Source of the DNA: Desulfurivibrio alkaliphilus AHT 2
GTDB lineage: Bacteria; Desulfobacterota; Desulfobulbia; Desulfobulbales; Desulfurivibrionaceae
DNA: 64,000 bases
Assembly: GCF_000092205.1 (NCBI RefSeq)
Contig: NC_014216.1
Span: 930,001 to 994,000 of the forward strand
Direction of reading: 5' to 3'
Shown: in pieces, positions 26,366 to 34,863 of the stretch
Layout: every line of letters starts with the position of its first letter
Numbering within the stretch: the first letter of the stretch is position 1
The notes under the pieces: generated by a model
Database searches by the model: none
Seen by the model: only the letters and a program-made list of their open reading frames with translations
Told to the model about the DNA's origin: nothing
Position numbers and translations under genes: made by a program

Positions 26366-26608
26366 GTGAACAGCTGTAGCGAATCTTTGGTTTTAACCGT
26401 AACCCCTGAAAAAATCGGTTTATTTCGGTTTATTCTGGAGTCTTACGACAACCTGGCCATACTCACCACCCTGGACCGCCATCAGGGGGTGGTGATGCTG
26501 CGTTACCCCGCCGGCAACCAGGCGGAAATCGAGGAATTGCTAACCGCCCTTCCCTTGCAGCTTGGACAAGCGCACCCAAATTTTGAAGTCGAAAAAACCG
26601 TAAACTGA
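26366..26608 (+). CDS. DUF4911 domain small protein
   Basis: An 80-aa frame starts at GTG 26366 (GAGG seven bases upstream), eight bases after the purB stop, and ends 25 bases before miaB. The product reads VTPEKIGLFRFILESYDNLA, then TTLDRHQGVVMLRYP and an acidic helix, matching DUF4911 as I know it: a small domain often placed next to miaB in Desulfobacterota. Function unknown; the beta-alpha-beta look resembles an ACT-like or ferredoxin-like fold. Confidence 0.75.
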   Translation: MNSCSESLVLTVTPEKIGLFRFILESYDNLAILTTLDRHQGVVMLRYPAGNQAEIEELLTALPLQLGQAHPNFEVEKTVN

Positions 26609-26633
26609 ACATTGAAGTCTGCAACCATTAAAG

Positions 26634-27992
26634 ATGACCGAGACCAGAAACCTCTATATTGAAACTTTCGGCTGCCAGATGAACGAGCGCGACTCGGAGA
26701 TCATGACCCAGCTGATGAGCCAGGCCGCTTACCTTGAAACCTCTCGCCCCGAAGAGGCCGATTGTATTGTGGTTAATACCTGCAGTATTCGAGGAAAAGC
26801 GGCTCAAAAGGCATACAGCCTGCTGGGAGGCTACCGGAGACTGAAAAAACGGCGCCCCGAGCTGGTAATTGCCGTGGCGGGTTGTGTGGCCCAGCAGGAC
26901 GGTGAAAACCTGCTGAAAAAAATGCCCCATTTGGATCTGGTGATCGGTCCCCAGAACATTTACCGTTTACCCGAACTGGTGGAAAGCGCCCGCCGGCAAG
27001 CAACCCGCACCACCGCCACGGAGCTGAGCAAAGACTTTGTCATCCCTCCTTTCCTGCCCCAGGTCAACGGCACGGCAACCAACCACAAGCGGTTTGTGAC
27101 CATCATGCAGGGGTGTAACAATTTTTGCACCTATTGCGTGGTGCCCCACACCCGGGGCCGGGAGGTCAGCCGCAAACCGGAAGATATCATCAATGAGGTG
27201 CGCCACCTGGCGGACCATGGCGTGCGGGAGGTCACCCTGCTGGGGCAGAATGTCAACTCCTACGGCCAGGATCGCGGCCCGGCCGGGACCACCGGGCAGA
27301 TTGACGATTTCCCTGCTTTGCTGCAGGCCGTGGTGGCGGTGGAGGGTATTTACCGGGTGCGCTTCACCACCTCGCACCCCAAAGATCTCTCCCCGGAGTT
27401 GATCGACTGTTTTGCCCAACTAAATAAACTCTGCCCCCATTTTCACCTGCCGGTACAATCCGGTTCCGACCGCATTCTGGCACGGATGAACCGCAAATAC
27501 AGTCGGGCCGACTACCTGGCCCGGGTGGCCCAACTGCGCCGGGTAAGACCGGATATCGCCATCACCACCGACCTGATCGTCGGCTTTCCCGGTGAAACCG
27601 AGGCCGACTTCGAAGCGACCATGGAACTTGTCAACTTTGTGCGCTATGACTCTGCGTTTTCGTTTAAATATTCAGACAGGCCCAATGCCGCTGCCGCTGC
27701 TTTCGACGACAAAGTGCCGGAAGAGGTCAAGAGCCGCCGTTTAAGCCTGTTGCAGCAAAGACAGGAAGAAATAAGCCGGGAAATCGGCCGCTCCATGGTG
27801 GGGAGCACGGTGGAAGTCATGGTGGAAGGCCGGAGCAAAAACAGTGACGGGCAGTGGAGCGGCCGCACCCCCACCAACCGGATTGTCAACTTCACCGGCC
27901 CGGACTCCTTGCGCCCCGGAGAACTGGTCGATGTTTATCTTGAAGAGGCCTGCCGGCACAGCCTGCGCGGCCGGATGAGGAGAGCTAAATGA
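26634..27992 (+). CDS. miaB: tRNA-2-methylthio-N6-dimethylallyladenosine synthase
   Basis: MiaB adds the 2-methylthio group to i6A37, the MiaA product. The 452-aa protein has an N-terminal UPF0004 domain with three cluster Cys (ETFGCQMNERD, VVNTCSIR, VAGCVAQQ), the radical SAM motif GCNNFCTYC, FTTSHPKDLSPEL and a C-terminal TRAM domain. Length is normal. It overlaps the PHP gene by four bases. Confidence 0.96.
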   Translation: MTETRNLYIETFGCQMNERDSEIMTQLMSQAAYLETSRPEEADCIVVNTCSIRGKAAQKAYSLLGGYRRLKKRRPELVIAVAGCVAQQDGENLLKKMPHLDLVIGPQNIYRLPELVESARRQATRTTATELSKDFVIPPFLPQVNGTATNHKRFVTIMQGCNNFCTYCVVPHTRGREVSRKPEDIINEVRHLADHGVREVTLLGQNVNSYGQDRGPAGTTGQIDDFPALLQAVVAVEGIYRVRFTTSHPKDLSPELIDCFAQLNKLCPHFHLPVQSGSDRILARMNRKYSRADYLARVAQLRRVRPDIAITTDLIVGFPGETEADFEATMELVNFVRYDSAFSFKYSDRPNAAAAAFDDKVPEEVKSRRLSLLQQRQEEISREIGRSMVGSTVEVMVEGRSKNSDGQWSGRTPTNRIVNFTGPDSLRPGELVDVYLEEACRHSLRGRMRRAK

Positions 27993-28660
27993 TTGATCTG
28001 CATACCCATTGCCTGTTCAGCGACGGTGAACTGGTACCGGCGGAACATTTGCGCCGGGTGGCGGTGTTGGGTTACCAGGCGGTGGCCATTACCGACCATG
28101 CCGATTCTTCCAACCTGGATTTTATTATCCCCCGCCTGGTTCAGGCGGCTGAGCGGCTCAACCCCCACTCCTCGGCCCAACTGATCCCCGGCATTGAACT
28201 GACCCATGTGCCGCCGGCCCTGTTTGCACAACTGACCGCCCAAGCCCGCAAGCTGGGAGCGCGAATCGTGGTCGGACACGGCGAAACGGTAATGGAGCCG
28301 GTTGAGCCCGGTACCAACCGGGCCGCCATTGAGGCCGAAGTCGATATCCTGGCCCATCCCGGTCGGCTTAGCCTGGAAGATGCCGAGCTGGCGGCGGAAA
28401 GAGGGGTTTTTCTGGAACTCTCCGGACGCAAGGGCCACAGCCTGACCAACGGCCATGTGGCGGCCCTGGCCCGCAAGGTGGGCGCCCGCCTGGTAATCAA
28501 CGCCGACGCCCATGGCCCCGGTGATTTTCTCACCGCAGCCATGGCGGAAATCGTCGGTCGGGGCGCCGGGCTCAGCGCGAAAGAATACGACCAGGTCCGG
28601 CGCAACATGGAAGAGCTGGCAAAAAGGGCTGGCGCTGGCGGCATAGATATAGCCCGTTAG
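27989..28660 (+). CDS. PHP-domain phosphoesterase
   Basis: The 223-aa product has the PHP metal motifs IDLHTHCLFSDGE, ITDHAD, PGIELTH, DILAHPG and INADAHGPGD. The family includes histidinol phosphatases and nucleotide or sugar phosphatases; these short stand-alone versions are often annotated 'histidinol phosphate phosphatase domain-containing' without proof. It is coupled to miaB by an ATGA overlap. The substrate is unknown. Confidence 0.88.
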   Translation: MIDLHTHCLFSDGELVPAEHLRRVAVLGYQAVAITDHADSSNLDFIIPRLVQAAERLNPHSSAQLIPGIELTHVPPALFAQLTAQARKLGARIVVGHGETVMEPVEPGTNRAAIEAEVDILAHPGRLSLEDAELAAERGVFLELSGRKGHSLTNGHVAALARKVGARLVINADAHGPGDFLTAAMAEIVGRGAGLSAKEYDQVRRNMEELAKRAGAGGIDIAR

Positions 28661-28705
28661 CCGTACTTTTTGCCAGATACTGTTAGGAGAGGCCGGGCTG
28701 CCGGG

Positions 28706-29110
28706 CTATTCCACCCGGAAATCGGCCGCCCACAGCACCCTGCCCTGCTCGTCGTGCAACTCAACCCGCCAATCGCCGCTGCGATCCTGGATGGTGACAG
28801 AAGAAAAAGTGCGCCAGCGCGGGCTTTTGCGCAACGGCAACGGTACCGTGGCCACTTCCTGTTCATTGCGATACCAAATAAAATTAACCGTGGTATCCGC
28901 CTGCACCTCACGGGCCTCAATAAAGGCATACACCCTTTCCTGGTCGGCGCTGAAGGTGTCCGCCACCCCCACCGGTTCCCGCTCCACCACCTCAGCGGCA
29001 AGCTTCACCCTTTCCAGCCGAAAAAGCTGATCATCGGCCAGGGCCGGCAGGGAAAAAAACAGCAAGGCCGCCAGGGCCACAACCAGCGCCACAATTCTCT
29101 TGCCTGTCAT
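28706..29110 (-). CDS. Exported DUF2914 protein
   Basis: The 134-aa product starts at ATG 29110 (AAGGAGG upstream) and has a signal peptide (TGKRIVALVVALAALLFF, cleavage near ALA). The mature part is a single small beta-rich domain with VYAFIEAREVQADTTVNFIW and DRSGDWRVELHDEQGRVLW, the pattern of DUF2914. Function unknown, periplasmic. It is a single-gene unit, convergent with the PHP gene. The frame open upstream of 29110 lacks a signal-peptide fit. Confidence 0.8.
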   Translation of the reverse strand: MTGKRIVALVVALAALLFFSLPALADDQLFRLERVKLAAEVVEREPVGVADTFSADQERVYAFIEAREVQADTTVNFIWYRNEQEVATVPLPLRKSPRWRTFSSVTIQDRSGDWRVELHDEQGRVLWAADFRVE

Positions 29111-29181
29111 GAACTCGCCTCCTTGTAACTGACAATTTACAACTAAACAGCAAAACGGTGCCATTGCTCGCCAAACTTTAC

Positions 29182-29232
29182 TTTAATAGCCCGTTGAAAA
29201 AACCATCCTCGTTCTTTCAGCGGACTATTAAA
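29182..29232. repeat. Hairpin element, copy 1 (possible terminator of cimA-comEA unit)
   Basis: An 18-bp inverted repeat with two wobble/mismatch positions (29182-29199 and 29215-29232), containing AATAGCCCGTTGAAAAAACC. It resembles the hairpin after fdhD at 48083-48128 in stem core (AGCCCGYTG) and loop (GAAAAACCAT), so the two are a repeated element. It lies 24 bp after the stop of the comEA-like gene. Confidence 0.5.
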
Positions 29233-29255
29233 TGATGATATAGCAAGAAACATGG

Positions 29256-29720
29256 TTAATCAATGGTAATTAAAGGGCGGATGGCCGCAAGGGTTTTGGG
29301 CCCGATACCTTGAACCTGCAGCAGTTCTTCGGGACTTTGAAATGAGCCGTGCGAGGTGCGGTACTCCACGATCCGCCCGGCCAGGGTGGGGCCGATGCCC
29401 GGCAGCAGCCTCAAGGTACGGGCATCGGCTCGATTCACGGCCAGGGGTTGAAAGGTAAAGAGGGCCAAGTGTGGCGGGGTGTTGGCCCCCAGCTTTATCC
29501 GGGAGTTGAAGGTGCCCCCGGTAACACTTGCCTCATCGGCAGCGGCGGCCGCCGCCGGCAGGCGGTAAATGCCGGCCGGTCGCTGGGAGTCGGCCAGCCA
29601 ACGGTATTGCGCAAGTTCCCCGGCTGCCGGTGATGACGAGCCCAGCGCCGACCAGCCGGCCAGCCACAGGCCCAGCCCCAGAAGCAGCAACAACAGCCGG
29701 CTGAGGTTTTCCCGCTCCAA
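29256..29720 (-). CDS. ComEA-like helix-hairpin-helix protein
   Basis: The 154-aa product has an N-terminal TM helix (residues 8-26), a low-complexity Ala-rich region (about 50-65) and a C-terminal double helix-hairpin-helix: VNRADARTLRLLPGIGPTLA and LLQVQGIGPKTLAAIR. This is the ComEA DNA-binding module used in DNA uptake, though membrane-anchored HhH proteins without uptake genes nearby are common. The start is TTG 29720 with AAGGG upstream, 7 bp past the cimA stop, so it is probably co-transcribed with cimA. Confidence 0.75.
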   Translation of the reverse strand: MERENLSRLLLLLLGLGLWLAGWSALGSSSPAAGELAQYRWLADSQRPAGIYRLPAAAAAADEASVTGGTFNSRIKLGANTPPHLALFTFQPLAVNRADARTLRLLPGIGPTLAGRIVEYRTSHGSFQSPEELLQVQGIGPKTLAAIRPLITID

Positions 29721-29727
29721 CTCTACC

Positions 29728-31395
29728 CTACCCTTCAGCCTGCCGTTGTCGCTCGTCTTTCATTAATTTGTAGGTAATGCTGTCCACCAGGGCCTGCCAA
29801 CTGGCCTCGATGATATCGTGGGAAACCCCCACCGTGCCCCAGGTGGAATCATCATCGCTGGACTCTATGAGTACCCGCACCCGGGCCCCGGTCCCATGTT
29901 CGCTGGCCAGCACCCGGACCTTATAATCCTGCAACTCCACCTGTTCCAACTGGGGATAAAAGCCATACAACGCTTTACGCAGGGCATTGTCCAGGGCATT
30001 GACCGGGCCGTGACCAAGGGCTGCAGTATGCACCAGTTCCCCTCCCACCTCCAGGCGGATGGTGGCCTCTTCCACCACCTCTTCTTCGGGCCCCAGGGCG
30101 CAGGGGTCTTTCTGGCTGATCACCTTGTAGCCCAGCAGGTGGAAGTACTCTTTGCAGGTTCCCAGGGCCTTACGCATCAACAACTCGAAAGAGGCCTCCG
30201 CCCCTTCATACTGGAACCCCTGGGTCTCCAGCTCCTTCAACTTTTTAAGAATGGAGCTGACCAGCGGATCCTTACTGTCCAGGTCGATGCCGAATTTCTT
30301 GGCCTTGTGCAGCACGTTGCTGCGCCCGGCCTGGTCGGAGATCAGGATCCGGCGGATGTTGCCCACCCGTTCCGGGTCGATATGTTCGTAGGTCAGGGGG
30401 TTGCGCTTGACCGCACTGACATGGATCCCGCCCTTGTGGGCAAAAGCCGCCTGCCCCACGTAGGGCTGGTACTTGTGGTGCGCCAGATTGCCCAGTTCAG
30501 AAACAAAGCGGGAGGTTTCGGTGAGTTTATGCAGGTTCTCAGCGGCCGGGAAATAGTGCTTCATCTTCAGGGCCAGGCCGGGCATGATCGAAGTCAGGTT
30601 GGCGTTGCCGCAACGCTCGCCAATGCCGTTGATGGTACCCTGCACCTGGCGGACCCCCAGGGACACGGCCACCAGGGAGTTGGCCACCGCGCACTCGGAG
30701 TCATTGTGGGCGTGAATGCCCAACTCCACCGGTAATTCAGCCCCCCCCTCCCCTTCCGCAGGCCTTGGGGCCACGGAGGTTTTAACGGTGAGGCTGTTAA
30801 GGTGCCGGCTTACCTCGCCGATGATGGTGGCCACCTCACCGGGCAGGGTGCCGCCGTTGGTGTCGCACAGCACCAGGCACTGAGCCCCGCCGGCCACCGC
30901 CCGCTCCAGGGTTTGCAGGGCGTACTGGGGGTTGGCCTTATAACCATCGAAAAAGTGTTCTGCATCGTAAAACAGAAACTCCACCTGGGGGCGCAGGTAA
31001 GCCAGTGAATCTTCAATGATTTGCAGGTTGTCCTCAAGCTCGATGCGCAGCGCATCCCGGACATGGATATCCCAGCTTTTGCCGAAGATGGTGATGGCCC
31101 GAGTCTTGGCGGCCAGCAGGGCGGCCAGGTTGGGATCTTCCTCCGGCGGCTTGCTGAAGTTGCGGGTGCTGCCGAAGGCGGTTACCACCGCATGTTTAAG
31201 CTCATAATTGCGGATCTCTTCAAAATAGCGGGTGGAGGCCGGGCTGGCGCCGGGCCAGCCGCCTTCGATGAAATCGATCCCCAACTCATCGAGCTTCAAG
31301 GTAATGCGCACCTTGTCTTCCACCGACAGGTTGAAGTTTTCCGCCTGGGTGCCGTCCCTTAAGGTTGTATCGTATATGGTCAGTTTTTCGTTCAT
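29728..31395 (-). CDS. cimA: (R)-citramalate synthase
   Basis: CimA condenses pyruvate and acetyl-CoA to citramalate, opening a threonine-independent isoleucine route used by many anaerobes. The 555-aa product opens with IYDTTLRDGTQAENFNLSVE, has the IEGGWPGASP motif that separates this clade from LeuA, the CDTNGGTLPGEV and HAHNDSECAVANS motifs, and a C-terminal LeuA-type regulatory domain. It uses acetyl-CoA, the CODH/ACS product. It starts 9 bp after lysC ends; lysC-cimA-comEA-like looks like one unit. Confidence 0.93.
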   Translation of the reverse strand: MNEKLTIYDTTLRDGTQAENFNLSVEDKVRITLKLDELGIDFIEGGWPGASPASTRYFEEIRNYELKHAVVTAFGSTRNFSKPPEEDPNLAALLAAKTRAITIFGKSWDIHVRDALRIELEDNLQIIEDSLAYLRPQVEFLFYDAEHFFDGYKANPQYALQTLERAVAGGAQCLVLCDTNGGTLPGEVATIIGEVSRHLNSLTVKTSVAPRPAEGEGGAELPVELGIHAHNDSECAVANSLVAVSLGVRQVQGTINGIGERCGNANLTSIMPGLALKMKHYFPAAENLHKLTETSRFVSELGNLAHHKYQPYVGQAAFAHKGGIHVSAVKRNPLTYEHIDPERVGNIRRILISDQAGRSNVLHKAKKFGIDLDSKDPLVSSILKKLKELETQGFQYEGAEASFELLMRKALGTCKEYFHLLGYKVISQKDPCALGPEEEVVEEATIRLEVGGELVHTAALGHGPVNALDNALRKALYGFYPQLEQVELQDYKVRVLASEHGTGARVRVLIESSDDDSTWGTVGVSHDIIEASWQALVDSITYKLMKDERQRQAEG

Positions 31396-31404
31396 ATCGT
31401 GGTC

Positions 31405-32619
31405 TCATTCGGCCAGCTTAAAAGCGTCGTGCAGGGCGCGTACCGCCAGTTCCGTATACTTTTCGTCGATTACGCAGGAGATCTTGATCTCGGAAGTGCT
31501 GATCATGTGAATATTGATCCCCTCGTTGGCCAGCACCTCGAACATGGTGGTGGCAATCCCGGTATGATTGCGCATACCTACCCCGACAATGGAAACCTTG
31601 CAGATGTTCTCCGAGCCGGTCACCCCTTCCGCTCCGGTTTCCGCCGCCGCCTGTTTGAGCACCTCCATGGCCCTTTTGTAATCGGTTCTGGGCACGGTGA
31701 AGGTCAGGTCGGTTAAATTGCCGTCCCGGGTATTTTGAATAATCATGTCCACCACAATCCCTTCCCGGGAAATGGGACTGAAGAGCCGGGAGGCGGTGCC
31801 GGGGGTGTCCGGCACTTTGCTTACGGTGATACGGGCCTCGTTACGATTATAAGTAACCCCGGAGACCGGATTGGATTCCATGCTTTTGTCCTCCTCGACA
31901 ACCCAAGTGCCTTCATTATTGGTAAAAGTTGACCGGACCTGCACCGGCACTTTGTGCCGCTTGGCGATGGTAACCGAACGAATATCCAGAACCTTGGCCC
32001 CGAGACTGGCCAGCTCCAGCATCTCATCATAAGAGATGCGGTCGATTTTGCGGGCCGAGGCACAGATGTTGGGATCGGTGGTATAAACCCCTTCAACGTC
32101 GGTGAAGATGTCACACTGGTCGGCCTTAAGGGCCGCCGCCAGGGCCACCGCCGTGGTGTCCGACCCCCCGCGTCCCAGGGTGGTGATCTCGCCGTCGGCG
32201 GTAACCCCTTGAAAACCGGCCACCACCACCACCTTGCCGGCGTCCAGGTGGCGATTGATCACCTCCTGGTCGATATCCAGGATCCGAGCCTTGGTATGTC
32301 GGTCGTCGGTGTGAATTTTAACCTGATCTCCCAGCAGGGAAACGGCATCGGAGCCCATGGCCTTGACGGCCATGGCCAACAGGGAAACCGTTACCTGTTC
32401 ACCGGAAGCCAGCAGTACGTCCATCTCCCGGGGGTCGGGACTATCCTGCATCTGGCCGGCCAGATCGACAAAACGGTTGGTTTCCCCGGCCATGGCCGAC
32501 AATACCACCACCATCCGGTGCCCCTCACGCTGTTTACTCAACACCCGCCGGGCCACGGCCTTGATTTTGTCGGGATCGGCCACCGAGGTGCCGCCGAACT
32601 TTTGAACAATTAGCGCCAT
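31405..32619 (-). CDS. lysC: Aspartate kinase
   Basis: LysC phosphorylates aspartate, the first step to lysine, threonine and methionine. The 404-aa product starts ALIVQKFGGTSVADPDKI, has GRGGSDTTAVALAAAL, FTDVEGVYTTDPN, and two C-terminal ACT domains (about 265-404) for feedback control by lysine and/or threonine. Single-function type without a homoserine dehydrogenase domain. Divergent from the M23 peptidase gene. Confidence 0.96.
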   Translation of the reverse strand: MALIVQKFGGTSVADPDKIKAVARRVLSKQREGHRMVVVLSAMAGETNRFVDLAGQMQDSPDPREMDVLLASGEQVTVSLLAMAVKAMGSDAVSLLGDQVKIHTDDRHTKARILDIDQEVINRHLDAGKVVVVAGFQGVTADGEITTLGRGGSDTTAVALAAALKADQCDIFTDVEGVYTTDPNICASARKIDRISYDEMLELASLGAKVLDIRSVTIAKRHKVPVQVRSTFTNNEGTWVVEEDKSMESNPVSGVTYNRNEARITVSKVPDTPGTASRLFSPISREGIVVDMIIQNTRDGNLTDLTFTVPRTDYKRAMEVLKQAAAETGAEGVTGSENICKVSIVGVGMRNHTGIATTMFEVLANEGINIHMISTSEIKISCVIDEKYTELAVRALHDAFKLAE

Positions 32620-32930
32620 TTGATTATTGCCTTACTTGGTTTCAGTTACCATTGCATGATTAAGCACAGAACGAATCAAAATAACTCCTGGCCAGGAAAA
32701 ATCAAGAGAAGGTTATTATCCAGTAAAGTTTTTTTGCTTGAGTTAAAGTATGAATTTTGCTAAAAAAAAGAAGTGCGATGAACCGCTATCCCGCGCCGCA
32801 CAAGGGTTTGCGAAAAACACGCAAAAACAACAATAAGTCGCGAGCAAGTAAAGGGTTTCGTGAAACAATAAGGCCCGTGGGGTTCACTATCCGGGCATTA
32901 AGATATTGCCGAAAAAGAGAGTCGAAAAAC
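32620..32930. other. Divergent upstream region of lysC and M23 peptidase gene
   Basis: AT-richer than the surroundings. The plus-strand frame of the peptidase is open back to 32757 but that part is Arg/Lys/Asn-rich with no homology-like pattern, so it is treated as leader. No riboswitch fold for lysine was recognised upstream of lysC. Confidence 0.5.
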
Positions 32931-34352
32931 ATGAAAAAAACCCTCAAAGATATCATTCAAAGCTTTGTTTACTCAGGGAAAAACTTCCTTAATAGCACCC
33001 ACTTTGCCACTCTGGCGATAACCTTCACGGTTGCGGGGGCGGTACTTTTTTTTGCCAACATCACCCCGGCTTCACTGCCGACCCCGCCTGAACTGCCCGA
33101 ACTTGAGGAATCCGTGGCCAAGCAACTGGCGACGGCCGAGTTGGCGGAAATCGTGGAAACCCAGGCCCTGAACCGTCCCTCGGAGCCGCTCTGGCCGGAA
33201 AGTTACACCCACATCGAGGGTGAACTGCGCTCCGGCGATACCCTTAATGATGCCCTGCGACGGGCCCAGATCAACGGCAGTGACCGTAGCCGAATCATCA
33301 ACGCCCTGGACGGCCTGCTGGATTTTCGCTCCCTGCGCCCCCGGGACCGTTTTACGGCCGTACTCGATGATGACAACGCCGTGGTTGAATACCGCTATCA
33401 ATCCGGCCCCTTGAATGTCTACCTGGTACGGCGAATCGACGATCACCGCTTTCAGGCGGAAAAAATGAGCGTCACCCTCGAGCGGCAAACCAAAAAAATA
33501 AGCGGCCGGATTGAGTCCTCCCTTTTTGCCGCCTTCCAGATCCACGGCGAGCAGGCCCGGCTAATCTACAGCTTTGCCGAAATTTTTGCCTCCCGCATGG
33601 ACTTCAATGTGGAAATCAGAAAGGGCGACCACTTTCAACTGGTTTTTGAAAAGTATTACCGGGACGACGAGTTTGTCGGCTACGGGCCCATCCTCTACGC
33701 CCGCTATGAACAAAGCCGGGGGGAAGTGCTGGAGGCCATCCGCTATACCCCCGAAGATGGCAAGGCCTCTTATTTCGACCCTGACGGCCGGGAACTGGGG
33801 GCTTCTTTTCTGCGTTCACCGGTCCCCATGGCCCGGGTAACTTCCGGCTTTAACCGCCGCCGGATGCACCCCATTCTCAACGAAGTGCGGCCGCACCTGG
33901 CCGTTGATCTGGCCGCCCCCACCGGCACCCCGGTAATGGCCACCGCCGACGGCCGGGTGGTCTTCCGCTCCCGGGACGGCGGGAATGGCAACATGGTGAT
34001 CCTGGAACACAGCAACGGCTACCGCTCTTACTACGCCCATCTTTCCGGGTTCAAAAGAGGAATGAAGGTCGGCGACCGGGTGCGCCAGCGCGACATCATC
34101 GGCTATGTGGGCGCCACCGGCCTGGCCACCGGCCCCCATGTCTGCTACCGGATTCGCCACAACGGCGAGTTCATCAACCCCATGGCCATGCGCTTCACCC
34201 CCCGTTCGGAGCTTGCAGGAGAGGCCCTGGCCCGCTTCCAGGCCCACCTCGGTGATCTTGTGCAACTGGCTGATAACCTGGGAAAAAAAGAACAAGCGGT
34301 GCGAGTCAGCCGGATCACCGTGGACCCTGATCAGGGTCTGACCCTGCTGTAG
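32931..34352 (+). CDS. M23-family (LytM) cell-wall endopeptidase, membrane-anchored
   Basis: The 473-aa product has a TM anchor (residues about 24-44), a LysM-like/OapA-type middle region (ELRSGDTLNDALRRA near 97) and a C-terminal M23 domain with the zinc motif HLAVD (in RPHLAVDLAAPTGTPV) and GPHVCYRIRHNG. The usual HxH appears as HVC, so the third zinc ligand may be Cys; this variant occurs in MepM/Csd3-like relatives. Probably cuts peptidoglycan cross-links during growth. ATG 32931 is chosen by domain fit; its ribosome site is weak. Confidence 0.88.
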   Translation: MKKTLKDIIQSFVYSGKNFLNSTHFATLAITFTVAGAVLFFANITPASLPTPPELPELEESVAKQLATAELAEIVETQALNRPSEPLWPESYTHIEGELRSGDTLNDALRRAQINGSDRSRIINALDGLLDFRSLRPRDRFTAVLDDDNAVVEYRYQSGPLNVYLVRRIDDHRFQAEKMSVTLERQTKKISGRIESSLFAAFQIHGEQARLIYSFAEIFASRMDFNVEIRKGDHFQLVFEKYYRDDEFVGYGPILYARYEQSRGEVLEAIRYTPEDGKASYFDPDGRELGASFLRSPVPMARVTSGFNRRRMHPILNEVRPHLAVDLAAPTGTPVMATADGRVVFRSRDGGNGNMVILEHSNGYRSYYAHLSGFKRGMKVGDRVRQRDIIGYVGATGLATGPHVCYRIRHNGEFINPMAMRFTPRSELAGEALARFQAHLGDLVQLADNLGKKEQAVRVSRITVDPDQGLTLL

Positions 34353-34359
34353 ACCGCCC

Positions 34360-34854
34360 ATGTCGACAGCCAAGGGTCGCCATGACCGCTTATTACTGCC
34401 GGTCCCGTTTAACGTGGTGCTGGTGGAACCGGAAATCCCGCCCAACACCGGCAGTATCGCCCGCCTCTGCGGGGCCACCGATACCATTCTGCATCTGGTG
34501 CACCCCTTGGGGTTTAAAATCGACGACAAGCATCTCAAGCGGGCCGGGCTGGATTACTGGGACCAGATAAAAATCGTCAACTGGTCCGACCTGGATGCCT
34601 TTCTCACCGCCCAGGACGAACAGCGCCTGCACTTTCTCAGCAAAAAAGCCGATCGGTTGTACACCGAAGTACGTTTTCAACCCGGGGATTTTCTGGTTTT
34701 CGGCAAAGAGACCAAAGGGCTGCCCGAGGAGACGCTTGCCCTCTATGCCGATCGCTGCTGCGCAATTCCCATGAGCAATCCGGCCATCCGCAGTATCAAC
34801 CTGGCCCAGGCGGCGGCGGTGGTGCTGTACGAAGCGATCCGCCAACAAACGTAA
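34360..34854 (+). CDS. trmL: tRNA (cytidine/uridine-34-2'-O)-methyltransferase
   Basis: A SPOUT methyltransferase acting at the tRNA wobble base. The 164-aa product has VLVEPEIPPNTGSIARLCGA, LHLVHPLGFKIDDKHLKRAG, the SAM-binding knot FGKETKGLPEE and IPMSNPAIRSINLAQAAAV. Length fits TrmL. It starts 7 bp after the M23 gene and converges on lpxB. Confidence 0.93.
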   Translation: MSTAKGRHDRLLLPVPFNVVLVEPEIPPNTGSIARLCGATDTILHLVHPLGFKIDDKHLKRAGLDYWDQIKIVNWSDLDAFLTAQDEQRLHFLSKKADRLYTEVRFQPGDFLVFGKETKGLPEETLALYADRCCAIPMSNPAIRSINLAQAAAVVLYEAIRQQT

Positions 34855-34863
34855 ACGTATTAT

